Assembly (NCBI GenBank): GCA_902495245.1
Contig: CABUWI010000001.1
Coordinates: 248,001-312,000 of the forward strand
DNA from: an uncultured Porphyromonadaceae bacterium
GTDB lineage: Bacteria > Bacteroidota > Bacteroidia > Bacteroidales > Muribaculaceae
Reading direction: 5' to 3'
Length of the DNA: 64,000 nt
Both the position numbers and the translations under genes were made by a program. The notes under the pieces were generated by a model, which worked only from the letters and a program-made list of their open reading frames with translations, did no database searches and was not told where the DNA came from. Of this stretch, positions 53,094 through 62,206 are shown piece by piece (within the stretch, counting starts at the first letter, position 1; the number at the start of each line of letters is the position of its first letter).

Positions 53094-55139
53094 TTACTCA
53101 AAGGCCGAATCCAGCAGGGAAACGGCTTCCTCTTTCTTGCTGTTTATGACTTTGGCATAAATCTGCGTTGTCGCCACACTCGTATGTCCGAGCAGCTTGC
53201 TTGTCGTGTAGATATCTGCGCCCATCGTAAGCTCCATCGTGGCGAAGGTGTGGCGGCTCACGTGGAAAGTTACGTGTTTATTGATACCGGCCTCCTTAGC
53301 CCAATCGTCAAGCACTGTCATGTTCTTTGAAAGCGGAGGGAATATATAATCGTCCTCCCCGGCGCCGCCTCGCTCCGGCATCCATCTGAGAGCCTGACGG
53401 CTCAAAGGAATAGACAGAGGGCGGCGGGTCTTGAACTGCGTTATTTTGAGATACATCTTCTCTCCGGCGGTAACGACGTGTTTCCACTGGAGGCTGCGAA
53501 CGTCGCTTATGCGAAGTCCGCAAAAGCAGGAAAAGAGGAACGCCCCCTTGATGTCTGGTCGGCGGCATGGAGTGTCAATCAGTTTCTTCACTTCCTCGAC
53601 ACTCAAGAACTCGCGCTCGTAGGTGGTGCCTTTGAGATGGGAGCGGTCAAGGGCAAGCATGGGATTGGCAGGCATGATTCCTTCCTCTACCGCCACATTG
53701 AAAGCGGCTTTGAGACAGCGGAGATAGTTGTCAACCGTTCCGTTTGTGAGTTTGGTTTTCTTGTAGGTCACATAGTCGTTCATCAGATAGATCATAAAGT
53801 CGGTGAGCCACTGATGGTCTATGTCGGCGAGGGTTGCGTCCTTTCCTCCGTCGTACCCCTCAATTACGAAAATCATGGTGCGAACCCATCGCTTCGCGCC
53901 GCGCTTGCCTTTGTTTACCTGCCTGTCCTGATAGATTTTCAGCCAGTCCACAAGGCGCATCTTGTTCCGCAGGTCTTTCTTTATACCTGCCGCGCCGTTT
54001 GTAATCTGGAGTATGCGCTGCGCCTTGATTGCGTAGACGGCCTCCATAGTCTGCCTGTTCTGCAGTTTGGCGGTCTGGTCTGTCTCCGGCACAAGATAGA
54101 GTTTCAGATAATCGTAGGTGCGTCTGCCGTTCACGTTGATTGCGAGGTAGACCGATACACTTCCGTTTGCGAGCTTCTTGAACCGAATCCTTACCGGCTC
54201 TTTGGATTTGCTGTTGCGTTTCAGCTCCGTTGTAACTGCCTGAACCTGGGTCTCGTCTCTGCGCATTGTCCGGAACTCCTTGTAGTGGTCGGTGTCGTCG
54301 AATACGTTCTTAGGCTCACGTGCGCTTGGTCTCGGTATGTATGTGCCGTTGCGCAGTTCTTCCTCGCGCTCCCTCTTGACGGCCTTTGCTTTTGCCTTGA
54401 TTCGTTTGACCTCGGCTTCGGAGGCATCGGCAGGTGCATAGAGGTAAAGCGGCTCGCAACAACGCTGCTCTCCGTTTTCGCCGAAGTGGATATAGAGATA
54501 AAAGGATTTGTCGCCGTTACGGAGAAGGCGCCATGCGAGAAGCACCTTGAACTTGTGCTTTACCTTTTTCTCAGCCTTTTCTTCCTCTGTCACACTTTCT
54601 TCTGCGGTAGGCTTCACGATTTCGGCCATACGTTCCTCTCGAATGGCATTTGCACGTTGCATTACGGCGGCGTTACCTTCTTCATCGCCGGGATTGGTGT
54701 AGAGTTTAAGAAATTCGTACTTGCGCTCGCCACGGAAATAGATGTCGAGATAGAGGGACTGGCGACCGTCCTTTAGGTCTTTGGCGCGCACCGTTACCGG
54801 CTCACGGGAGGCTCTGCGGGCCTTTACACGGGCTTTGGCAGTATTCTCGTCTGAGGGCGTGTCAACTAATGGAGTCGTAGGTGCAGGAGCAACCTCAGGC
54901 TCTCCAAGCTCCGCAAGTCTTTCGCGGCGCACTTCCTCGGCGATGCGCATAGCCTCGGCATTGGCGAGAACTGTGTCCTCGTCGTTGCCGGGGTGAACGT
55001 AGAGTTTTAGAAATTCATACTTGCGCTTCCCCTTGAAATATATGTCAAGGTAGATAGAGCGGCACCCATCGGCCAGGTCTTTGAAGCGTATTCTCACAGG
55101 CGACTTCTTCGCCTTTTCGGAGGGAGATTTCATAGTCAT
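53094..55139 (-). CDS. int: Tyrosine-type phage integrase with four N-terminal arm-like repeats
   Basis: 681 residues, unusually long. Residues of about 14-75, 112-170, 196-265 and 318-380 are four related beta-rich modules (for example RSIYLDIYFKGKRKYEFLKL and QSLYLDIYFRGERKYEFLKL), resembling Arm-DNA-bind domains; most phage integrases have one. A SAM-like core-binding region follows, then the catalytic domain with Arg in FCGLRISDV, HVSRHTF (H626, R629), LLGH (H652) and nucleophile Y661 (QIYAKV). It recombines attP with attB. A second ATG lies at 55133. Sits next to attR. Confidence 0.93.
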   Translation of the reverse strand: MTMKSPSEKAKKSPVRIRFKDLADGCRSIYLDIYFKGKRKYEFLKLYVHPGNDEDTVLANAEAMRIAEEVRRERLAELGEPEVAPAPTTPLVDTPSDENTAKARVKARRASREPVTVRAKDLKDGRQSLYLDIYFRGERKYEFLKLYTNPGDEEGNAAVMQRANAIREERMAEIVKPTAEESVTEEEKAEKKVKHKFKVLLAWRLLRNGDKSFYLYIHFGENGEQRCCEPLYLYAPADASEAEVKRIKAKAKAVKREREEELRNGTYIPRPSAREPKNVFDDTDHYKEFRTMRRDETQVQAVTTELKRNSKSKEPVRIRFKKLANGSVSVYLAINVNGRRTYDYLKLYLVPETDQTAKLQNRQTMEAVYAIKAQRILQITNGAAGIKKDLRNKMRLVDWLKIYQDRQVNKGKRGAKRWVRTMIFVIEGYDGGKDATLADIDHQWLTDFMIYLMNDYVTYKKTKLTNGTVDNYLRCLKAAFNVAVEEGIMPANPMLALDRSHLKGTTYEREFLSVEEVKKLIDTPCRRPDIKGAFLFSCFCGLRISDVRSLQWKHVVTAGEKMYLKITQFKTRRPLSIPLSRQALRWMPERGGAGEDDYIFPPLSKNMTVLDDWAKEAGINKHVTFHVSRHTFATMELTMGADIYTTSKLLGHTSVATTQIYAKVINSKKEEAVSLLDSAFE

Positions 55140-55158
55140 ACAGATTTGTTGCCGAGTA

Positions 55159-55166
55159 CAAAGTTA
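55159..55166 (-). promoter_or_regulatory. -7 box for the integrase gene
   Basis: TAACTTTG on the minus strand, about 20 bp upstream of the ATG at 55139. The -33 element is not clear. Confidence 0.5.
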
Positions 55167-55257
55167 CAAAAAATATTTGGATTTGTTACTATAACGAGAA
55201 CCAAAAACACACCAACAAACCAAATATTTTCTGCAAATAACGCTAACAATAACAAAT

Positions 55258-55327
55258 AAGTGCCAAAACCGATATTTTATAATATACTGATATAAAGTGT
55301 ATTTATTGGCAGTTGTTGGCACTTGTT
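55258..55327. repeat. Candidate arm-type integrase binding sites
   Basis: AAGTGCCAA (55258-55266) is the inverse of TTGGCACTT (55316-55324); GGCAGTTGTT (55308-55317) and GGCACTTGTT (55318-55327) are direct repeats. They lie in AT-rich DNA between the integrase gene and attR. The left end has GTTAC/GTAAC repeats (11889-12010). Confidence 0.5.
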
Positions 55328-55344
55328 ATTATAGTGATATATAA

Positions 55345-55361
55345 CGTGGGCTTCTGCGTTG
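55345..55361 (+). repeat. attR core (17-bp direct repeat)
   Basis: Identical to 11831-11847. To the right, host sequence continues with GTTGCCGTCC/GGACGGCAAC (55358-55367 with 55403-55412) and GGCAATGCGAGAAGCC, both able to pair with the 17-mer region. Confidence 0.8.
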
Positions 55362-55493
55362 CCGTCCAACATAGGTAAGGCAATGCGAGAAGCCTCTAAC
55401 AGAAGGACGGCAACAGATACAGATTCCTGCGCTTTTTCTTTGTAAACCAATCAATTGCCAACGAGAGGAAGACCGCGGCAACATTTCGTCATT

Positions 55494-55793
55494 ATGTACT
55501 ATTACTATGTACTTAAATTCAAGTACGCGTCGAAGTGGCATTTTGTCTGCTACATACGAGAGACGCGTTACGACAAAGAGGTTGAAGCAGACCGAATATG
55601 GTTTGTAGAGACCGCAAGAAGCTCGGTTGAGAGATTGAGACTACAGACAGCAGGCTGCAATCATATTGAAGAGGCAGAGTTGCATGAAATGATTTTACAG
55701 GAATCTGCCGACGGTCAATCGGCCGAAGTTCGCTTCATAATTCCCCCGGCCGATGCAAAACAGAACATACGGCTTCTCAATCGACAGCGATGA
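55494..55793 (+). CDS. Hypothetical protein (99 aa), partner of HEPN-like gene
   Basis: Starts MYYYYVLKFKYASKWHFVCY; aromatic-rich beta N-terminus, then a helical part. The stop overlaps the next ATG by 4 bp (ATGA), so the two are translationally coupled. This is the gene order of many toxin-antitoxin pairs. No family recognised. Confidence 0.5.
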   Translation: MYYYYVLKFKYASKWHFVCYIRETRYDKEVEADRIWFVETARSSVERLRLQTAGCNHIEEAELHEMILQESADGQSAEVRFIIPPADAKQNIRLLNRQR

Positions 55794-56215
55794 ACAATCC
55801 CAAACAACACGTTCTGAATGACAAAGACGCTCTCTTTTTCTATCAATTCGTGGCATCAAAGCAGAATGCGAAATTTGGGAAGTGGGGAGGTCTGCAAAAA
55901 CTGGCTCAAGAACATGGTATTACCCTCGAATATGAGCCAAACGCTTGCAAATCCTTTCAATACGATCAAGATTGTATCCGTATGTATAACCCCTCTAAAG
56001 GTAAGAACAGAAAAATGGGCAAAACATTATTCGCTCACATTCGAAATGCATTCGCCCATCTCTATATAGAGATTTCAGACGACCAATGCAAACTTCTCGA
56101 CTGGGCACGTTTTGTCAACGGGAGACCTCAAGAATTCAAAGCGTCGCTTATCACAATGAAAGGCAACGTCAATTATACTGCACTCAAAAACTTCATCCAA
56201 GAACTTTTAAAATGA
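55790..56215 (+). CDS. HEPN-like protein (141 aa), possible RNase toxin
   Basis: A helical protein with the segment IRNAFAHLYIEI, which matches the R-x4-H motif (R-N-A-F-A-H) of HEPN RNases. It is coupled by ATGA overlaps to the gene before and after it. HEPN proteins cut RNA in toxin-antitoxin and abortive infection systems. The motif is short, so the call is moderate. Confidence 0.5.
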   Translation: MNNPKQHVLNDKDALFFYQFVASKQNAKFGKWGGLQKLAQEHGITLEYEPNACKSFQYDQDCIRMYNPSKGKNRKMGKTLFAHIRNAFAHLYIEISDDQCKLLDWARFVNGRPQEFKASLITMKGNVNYTALKNFIQELLK

Positions 56216-57687
56216 AAAATATAATTATGTTATTTGTGATGGTATTGATGTGTTTCATACCATTACAACTCCAAGCCTATGACTTCGAAGTAGACGGCAT
56301 AGGATACACCGTAACTTCACGTCCAAACCTCACATGTGAAGTCAGCGAACTCGTAAATAATGACCTCATAGACGTGATTATCCCTGATAAAGTAATTTTC
56401 AGAGATACAGAGCTCACTGTTACAAGCATAGGTAGGTTTGCCTTCTCTGCAGAATCCAATATCCATTCGGTTTATATACCATCTACGATACAAAGCTTAG
56501 GGGACTACATGTGTTCATCTTGCGAAAATCTTTTTTCAGTAAAATTTCAGGAAGGTTGCTCATTAGACTGCATTTCTGCAGGGGCTTTCAAGAACTGTTA
56601 CGCCCTAAGAACCATCAACTTTCCAGCCCCTAAATTCCATGAGTTTACTATACAACCAGAGGCTTTTTCTCATTGCACATCTCTTGATTGCATAATTTTG
56701 CCGGAGACGTCATGCGACATCGGAGAAAGTGCATTCGAGTATTCTGGATTATCTACCGTTATTACTCCCGATAATCTGCCAATCACGATATACGATTGTG
56801 CTTTTTCCAATTGCGAATTATTAAAAGAAATTAACCTCAAAAACGCACAATTCTACGGCTCTCACATATTCCGCGGCTGTAATAATCTTGAAAGTGTTGA
56901 AATTGGCAGCTGTGCTATCCCCCAAAGTACATTCATCGATTGCACTAACTTAAAGCAAGTTTCTTTATTAGAAGGGGTAGAATATATTAGCATGGACGCT
57001 TTTATGAATTCAGGTGTAGAAAATATAATCCTACCCTATAGTCTGAAAAAATTAGGCTCATATGCATTCGCTGATTGTAAAAACTTACGAGAGCTAACAA
57101 TCTCAGGTCCATATGTAAATTGTGATGGCAATGATATCTTTCGAAACTCCCCCATAGAAAAACTCACCATACTATCCGTCCAATCATCCAAACAGTTTTT
57201 TGGGTACACACGGAGTCAACCTCCATTCACAACTGCTAAATATCTTTATACAAATGGAATCAGCAAGCAGAACTTGTTAGACCGAAATTCAATACCCTTT
57301 CCCGCCCTAGATATTCTTGAATTAGGTCCTGATACGCAATCGATATTATTCCTAAAATGGGATATACTAAATCTACAAAAACTGATCTGCCATGCAAGCA
57401 CTCCACCAGAGTTGCCCAAACTCACCAATCAGGCATATTTGAATTGGGAGGTCATAGTACCCGAGAACTGCCTTGGCGCGTATCGACAAGCCCCGGTGTG
57501 GCAGGAATTTTGGAATATAAAAGGTGATTCAACAGCGAACAGTATTGAAGACGTCAACATCACCACTGATGGCAAGCGAATTGTCGCTAAATATAGCATA
57601 GATGGTGTTCCTGTTGATGATAATTATAAAGGAATAATCATTTTGCGCTATTCTGACGGGTCGTCAAAAAAACATTTCCAAAGATAA
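56212..57687 (+). CDS. BspA-like leucine-rich repeat surface protein
   Basis: The start at 56212 gives a signal peptide (MKNIIMLFVMVLMCFIPLQL). Residues of about 60-430 hold LRR_5-type repeats of about 23 residues (IHSVYIPSTIQSLGDYMCSS and similar), the fold of Treponema pallidum LRR / BspA adhesins. The C-terminal region (GVPVDDNYKGIIILRYSDGS) resembles sorting tails of Bacteroidetes secreted proteins. Probably exported to the cell surface for binding host or microbial targets. AT-rich and coupled to the HEPN-like gene, so perhaps acquired. Confidence 0.85.
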   Translation: MKNIIMLFVMVLMCFIPLQLQAYDFEVDGIGYTVTSRPNLTCEVSELVNNDLIDVIIPDKVIFRDTELTVTSIGRFAFSAESNIHSVYIPSTIQSLGDYMCSSCENLFSVKFQEGCSLDCISAGAFKNCYALRTINFPAPKFHEFTIQPEAFSHCTSLDCIILPETSCDIGESAFEYSGLSTVITPDNLPITIYDCAFSNCELLKEINLKNAQFYGSHIFRGCNNLESVEIGSCAIPQSTFIDCTNLKQVSLLEGVEYISMDAFMNSGVENIILPYSLKKLGSYAFADCKNLRELTISGPYVNCDGNDIFRNSPIEKLTILSVQSSKQFFGYTRSQPPFTTAKYLYTNGISKQNLLDRNSIPFPALDILELGPDTQSILFLKWDILNLQKLICHASTPPELPKLTNQAYLNWEVIVPENCLGAYRQAPVWQEFWNIKGDSTANSIEDVNITTDGKRIVAKYSIDGVPVDDNYKGIIILRYSDGSSKKHFQR

Positions 57688-57727
57688 ATTCTAATCCTGT
57701 ACTTCAGCTGGTTATCTCAAATTATAT

Positions 57728-57767
57728 ATACCCGACGCTAACCTGTTTTGCGCCGGGTATTTTTTTG
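57728..57767 (+). terminator. Terminator of the BspA operon
   Basis: ATACCCG-A-CGC pairs with GCG-C-CGGGTAT, followed by seven T. The gap 57768-58055 holds only low-complexity GCATCGTTGCATCGTTGCATTG-type sequence and the gpmI promoter. Confidence 0.85.
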
Positions 57768-57982
57768 CCAATATATGCATTTTAATGCCCGTTTCATTAA
57801 AAGAAGACGCTAGCATACAGGCATGCATACAGTTGCGCGCTGCGCGTTAAGCACTGCATCGTTGCATCGTTGCATTGTCGTTTTGTCGCGCTTTGTTGTC
57901 GCTTTGATGTTGCGCTCTTTATAAAGATTCATTGTTAAGACTCTTTAACCTCGGGGGCGCTTGGGGTTTTAGCATTTTTTTG

Positions 57983-57990
57983 TAAATTTG
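57983..57990 (+). promoter_or_regulatory. -7 box of gpmI promoter
   Basis: TAAATTTG, 65 bp before the ATG of gpmI; -33 element weak (TTGG at 57961). Confidence 0.5.
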
Positions 57991-58055
57991 CGGTTCGGAA
58001 CAAACGTTTTTGAGAAATAATCAAAATAATTCAATTATAAAAGACTTTTAGAACT

Positions 58056-59570
58056 ATGGCAAGTAAAGCATTGCTCGTGATTCTCGACGGGTGGGGCCTC
58101 GGCAACCACTCGAAAGGCGACGTTATCTATCAGACTCCCACCCCCTATTGGGATTCGCTGCTGAAAACATATCCCCACTCGCAGCTCCAGGCTTCGGGCG
58201 AGAACGTGGGTCTGCCCGACGGCCAGATGGGCAACTCGGAGGTTGGCCACCTGAATATCGGCGCGGGCCGCGTGGTCTATCAGGACCTGGTGAAAATCAA
58301 CAAGGCCATTGCCGACGGCTCGATTCTGAACAACGCGCAGATCAAGAGCGCGTTCGAGACGGCCAAGAACACCGGCTGCGGGCTGCATCTGATGGGTCTG
58401 ACCAGCAACGGCGGTGTGCATTCGAGCTTCGACCATATTTTCGCGCTGGTGGACATCGCCGCCCACTACGGCCTGAAGAAGGTGTACATTCACTGCTTCA
58501 TGGACGGCCGCGACACCGACCCGCGCTCGGGCAAGGGCTTCATCGAACAGCTGCAGGCCCACTGCGCCGAGAAGCAGACGGGCGTGATTGCCGACATCGT
58601 GGGCCGCTATTATGCCATGGACCGCGACAAGCGCTGGGAGCGCGTGAAGATTGCCTATGACCTGCTTGTGAACGGCCAAGGCGAGCAGAGCGACGACATG
58701 GTTGCCGCCATGCAGCAGAGCTATGACAACGACGTTACCGACGAGTTCATCAAGCCGATTCACAACACGACGGTTGACGGCACCATCAAGCAGAACGACG
58801 TTGTTATCTTCTTCAACTACCGCAACGACCGCGCCAAGGAGATGACCACCGTGCTGACCCAGCACGACATGCCCGAAGAAGGCATGCACACGATTCCCGG
58901 CCTGCAATATTACTGCATGACGCCCTACGACGCATCGTTCAAGGGCGTGCACATTCTCTTCGACAAGGAGAACGTTGACGACACCATCGGCGAATATCTG
59001 TCGAAGCAGGGCAAGAAGCAGCTCCACATTGCGGAGACGGAGAAGTATGCCCACGTTACGTTCTTCTTCAACGGCGGCCGCGAGGCGCCGTTTGACGGCG
59101 AAGACCGCATTCTGGTGCCGTCGCCCAAGGTGGCCACCTATGACCTCAAGCCCGAGATGAGCGCCTACGAGGTATGCGACAAGCTGACCGACGCAATCCG
59201 CTCGGAGAAATATGACTTCATCGTGGTTAACTACGCCAACGGCGACATGGTCGGCCACACGGGCGTCTACGAAGCAATAGAGAAGGCCGTTGTGGCTGTT
59301 GACGAGTGCCTGATGTCGACCATCGAGGCCGCCAAGGAGGCAGGCTACGAGGCCATCATCATTGCCGACCACGGCAACGCCGACAACGCCATCAACCCCG
59401 ACGGCACTCCCAACACGGCCCACTCGCTGAACCCGGTGCCCTGCATCTACGTAACCGCCGACAAGGACGCCAAGGTTGCCGACGGCCGTCTGGCCGACGT
59501 GGCCCCGACCATTTTGAAAATCATGGGTCTGCCGCAGCCGGCCGACATGACCGGACACGCCCTGATTTAA
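58056..59570 (+). CDS. gpmI: 2,3-bisphosphoglycerate-independent phosphoglycerate mutase
   Basis: 504 residues of the alkaline-phosphatase superfamily. It opens with LLVILDGWGLGNHS, has the phosphoserine motif GNSEVGHLNIGAGR, and metal ligands at DGRDTDPRSG and IADHGNADN. It interconverts 3- and 2-phosphoglycerate in glycolysis, using Mn2+. Length fits the family. Overlaps the thymidine kinase start by one base. Confidence 0.96.
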   Translation: MASKALLVILDGWGLGNHSKGDVIYQTPTPYWDSLLKTYPHSQLQASGENVGLPDGQMGNSEVGHLNIGAGRVVYQDLVKINKAIADGSILNNAQIKSAFETAKNTGCGLHLMGLTSNGGVHSSFDHIFALVDIAAHYGLKKVYIHCFMDGRDTDPRSGKGFIEQLQAHCAEKQTGVIADIVGRYYAMDRDKRWERVKIAYDLLVNGQGEQSDDMVAAMQQSYDNDVTDEFIKPIHNTTVDGTIKQNDVVIFFNYRNDRAKEMTTVLTQHDMPEEGMHTIPGLQYYCMTPYDASFKGVHILFDKENVDDTIGEYLSKQGKKQLHIAETEKYAHVTFFFNGGREAPFDGEDRILVPSPKVATYDLKPEMSAYEVCDKLTDAIRSEKYDFIVVNYANGDMVGHTGVYEAIEKAVVAVDECLMSTIEAAKEAGYEAIIIADHGNADNAINPDGTPNTAHSLNPVPCIYVTADKDAKVADGRLADVAPTILKIMGLPQPADMTGHALI

Positions 59571-60196
59571 TGGAACGCAAAGGCAAACTCTACTTCCGCT
59601 ACGGCACGATGGGGTCGGCCAAGACGGCCCTGCTGCTCACGACGGCCTATAACTTCGAGGAACGCGGCATGCGCTACGTCTGCCTCAAGCCGATTATAGA
59701 CACGCGCGAGGAGCGCAACGTTATCCACTCGCGCATCGGCATCGAGCGCGAGTGCGGGTGGATAATGGCGGACACCGACCTCTATCTGCTGGCGCAGCAA
59801 CTGTGTGAGAAAGCGGGTTGCCTGATTGACTGGTTCCTGATAGACGAGTGTCAGTTTCTGACGGCCGAGCAGGTCGACCAGCTTGCGCGGCTGGTCGACG
59901 ACTACGGCGTCAACGTCATCTGCTACGGACTGCGCACGGACTTCCGCACCCATCTGTTCGAGGGCTCGCGCCGGCTGTTTGAGATTGCCGACACCATCGA
60001 CGAAATCAAGAGCACCTGCACCTGCGGCCGCAAAACCATTGTCAACGCGCGCATCGACGCAAACGGGGACATGGTCGAAGAGGGCGCGCAGGTCGAGATA
60101 GGCGGCGACGACAAGTATATAGCCGTGTGCCGCAACTGCTGGCGCAACAAGCGCATTGAACAGGCCCAACGTAACGCACTGCCATTCGACACATGA
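59570..60196 (+). CDS. tdk: Thymidine kinase
   Basis: 208 residues. P-loop GTMGSAKTALLL, LIDECQFL as the Walker B/DE(C)QF motif, and a C-terminal zinc site (CTCGRKT and CRNCWRN), which together define type II thymidine kinases. It phosphorylates thymidine to dTMP with ATP. The start ATG at 59570 overlaps the gpmI stop, so the two are translationally coupled. Confidence 0.93.
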   Translation: MERKGKLYFRYGTMGSAKTALLLTTAYNFEERGMRYVCLKPIIDTREERNVIHSRIGIERECGWIMADTDLYLLAQQLCEKAGCLIDWFLIDECQFLTAEQVDQLARLVDDYGVNVICYGLRTDFRTHLFEGSRRLFEIADTIDEIKSTCTCGRKTIVNARIDANGDMVEEGAQVEIGGDDKYIAVCRNCWRNKRIEQAQRNALPFDT

Positions 60197-60975
60197 ATAT
60201 CCGCAAAACAATCATAAGCCTCGCCGCCGCGTGTCTGGCGTGGGCAACGGCTGCGGCCGAAGCGCCGACCTATACCAACGAGCATCTGAGCTATCGGGTT
60301 ACCTACAAGTGGGGACTGATTCAGAAGCAGGCCGGGTCGGCCAACTTCACGCTCAAAAAGCATGGCGATTATTACTCGGCACAACTGACCGCGCGCACCC
60401 AGCCGTGGGCCGACCGCATCTTTCAGGTGCGCGACACCCTGAGCGGGCGCATGAGGCTCGGCGACATGGCCCCTACCCTCTACGTCAAGTCGACCCACGA
60501 GGGCGGCGAATATCGCCACGATGTCATCAAGTACACCTTTACCGACAACCGCATGATTGCCAACTGCGAGCGCTTCAAGATTGACAAAAAAGGGCGGCAA
60601 ACGGTTACGGACACCATTCTCTCGGCCAAGATGCCGGGCACTGACATGCTCAGCGTCTACTATCTGGTGAGGCGCCTGCCATTTGAGACCATGAAGGTGG
60701 GCACCGTGGCCCGCGCGGCCATCTTTTCAGGCAAGAAAATCGAGCAGCTGGCCGTGAAATACGACGGCATAGAGTCCGTGAAACTGAACGGAAAGACCTA
60801 CAGGTGCTATAAAATCAACTTCACGTTCTCGTCAGAGCGCATGAAGAACTCGTCGGCGCCGATGTGGGCGTGGATTCGCACCGACGGCGACCGCGTGCCC
60901 GTGAAACTCATCGGCGAACTGGCCATCGGTCAGATTCAGGTTTTGTGGAACGACCCCGACTCGAAAAAGAAATAA
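60193..60975 (+). CDS. DUF3108-type exported protein (260 aa)
   Basis: The signal peptide (MNIRKTIISLAAACLAWATA) is followed by YTNEHLSYRVTYKWGLIQKQAG, the typical start of DUF3108 periplasmic proteins. These are beta-rich and of unknown function, thought to lie at the cell envelope. ATGA overlap with tdk at 60193. Confidence 0.75.
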   Translation: MNIRKTIISLAAACLAWATAAAEAPTYTNEHLSYRVTYKWGLIQKQAGSANFTLKKHGDYYSAQLTARTQPWADRIFQVRDTLSGRMRLGDMAPTLYVKSTHEGGEYRHDVIKYTFTDNRMIANCERFKIDKKGRQTVTDTILSAKMPGTDMLSVYYLVRRLPFETMKVGTVARAAIFSGKKIEQLAVKYDGIESVKLNGKTYRCYKINFTFSSERMKNSSAPMWAWIRTDGDRVPVKLIGELAIGQIQVLWNDPDSKKK

Positions 60976-60997
60976 ACCAAACAGAATCATAAAAGAC

Positions 60998-62206
60998 ATG
61001 AAGAAATTCTCACTCATTGCCGCACTGATGGCCCTGGCCTTCGAAGTCGGCGCAGAAGAGGCGGCCGACAGCGTGAAGCAGCCTGAAGGATTCGTTTTCA
61101 CCGACGTGATCACCATTCCTTCAACCTCGGTAAAAGACCAGAACAAATCAGGAACATGCTGGAGCTTCGCAGGCACCGGCTTCATTGAAGACGCCGTGCG
61201 CAAGTTCAAGGGCGACTCGCTCGACCTGAGCGAGATGTACACCGTGCGCCAGTGCTATCTCGACAAAGCGCGTCGCGACGTGCGCCTTCACGGCGCGGGC
61301 AATGTCAGCCAGGGCGGCAGCATAGTCGACGTGGCCTACGTCATGGACCGCTATGGCGCCATGCCCGAAGAAGTCTATGCCGGCCTTAACTACGGCGAGG
61401 CCAAGCATGACCACACCGAACTGGCCAACGCCATCGAGGCCTATATGAAAGCCATCTGCGGCAGCAAAAAAATCTCAACGGCGTGGGAGGCCGGCCTGAC
61501 TGGCATTCTTGACTCATATTTCGGCAAAGTGCCCGAAACGTTCACCTATCAGGGCAAGACATATACGCCGAAAAGCTACGCCGAAAGCCTCGGCATTGAC
61601 TTCGCCAACGACTTCGTGCCGTTCACGTCATTCACCCATCACCCCTACTGGAAGCCGTTCGCACTCGAAGTGCCCGACAACTGGCTCTGGGCGGCATATC
61701 AGAACGTTCCTCTTGACGTGATGAAACAGATTGTCGACAACGCCCTGGCCAACGGATATACCGTCAACTGGGCCGCCGACGTCAGCGAGCCCGGATTCAA
61801 ATGGAAAGAAGGCTATGCAGTGCTGCTGAAAGAGCGCACCGCCGACGGTCTTGAAGGCACCGAACTGAGCCGCTGGGTCAAGCTCAGCGACGCCGACCGC
61901 AAAAGCGAGGCATTCAAAGTAACCGGTCCGGACGACCTGATTGAAGTCGAGGTTACCCCTGAAACGCGCCAGCAGATGTTTGACAACTACGAGACGACCG
62001 ACGACCACGGCATGGTCATCGTAGGCACCGCCACCGACCAGAAAGGCAACAAATATTACAAAGTAAAGAACTCCTGGGACACAAACCAGGTCTACGACGG
62101 CTATTTCTACGTGTCCGAGCCCTACTTCCTGGCAAAGACTCTGAGCCTGATGGTCCACAAGAACGCCGTGCCCAAGGACGTCGCTAAAAAAATCGACATC
62201 AAGTGA
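60998..62206 (+). CDS. C1-family cysteine peptidase (bleomycin hydrolase-like)
   Basis: 402 residues with a signal peptide (MKKFSLIAALMALAFEVGA). The active-site Cys is in KSGTCWSFAG (C54), the His in DDHGMVIVG and the Asn in VKNSWDTNQ, the papain triad. Similar to PepC/bleomycin-hydrolase aminopeptidases but exported. It probably trims peptides in the periplasm. It precedes a SPOR lipoprotein whose GTG start overlaps its stop. Confidence 0.9.
   Translation: MKKFSLIAALMALAFEVGAEEAADSVKQPEGFVFTDVITIPSTSVKDQNKSGTCWSFAGTGFIEDAVRKFKGDSLDLSEMYTVRQCYLDKARRDVRLHGAGNVSQGGSIVDVAYVMDRYGAMPEEVYAGLNYGEAKHDHTELANAIEAYMKAICGSKKISTAWEAGLTGILDSYFGKVPETFTYQGKTYTPKSYAESLGIDFANDFVPFTSFTHHPYWKPFALEVPDNWLWAAYQNVPLDVMKQIVDNALANGYTVNWAADVSEPGFKWKEGYAVLLKERTADGLEGTELSRWVKLSDADRKSEAFKVTGPDDLIEVEVTPETRQQMFDNYETTDDHGMVIVGTATDQKGNKYYKVKNSWDTNQVYDGYFYVSEPYFLAKTLSLMVHKNAVPKDVAKKIDIK

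Larger units (their letters stand above)
11831..55361. mobile_element. Integrated siphovirus-like prophage (about 43.5 kb)
   Basis: Bounded by a 17-bp direct repeat, with a tyrosine integrase next to the right end. It holds a full set of phage functions: excisionase-like protein, primase-helicase, protease, capsid, terminase, portal, tape measure, tail protein, holin, endolysin and spanin. Structural genes are all on the minus strand. Cargo or moron genes with AT-richer sequence are inserted at several points (MATE/Vat, AlbA_2 ATPase, two lipoproteins, VOC protein). No structural gene is visibly broken, so it may be functional. The unusual order places the terminase genes after the protease and capsid genes, and the lysis genes before the tape measure. 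Confidence 0.9.

Noticed and set aside
55361..57687. Extending the prophage to include the HEPN/BspA operon
   Set aside because: The direct repeat lies at 55345-55361 beside the integrase, and no second copy was seen near 57.7 kb; a separate older insertion remains possible.
58035..59558. Minus-strand ORF of 507 residues across gpmI
   Set aside because: Shadow of gpmI codon structure (His/Val/Gly-rich), no motif; gpmI motifs are complete on the other strand.
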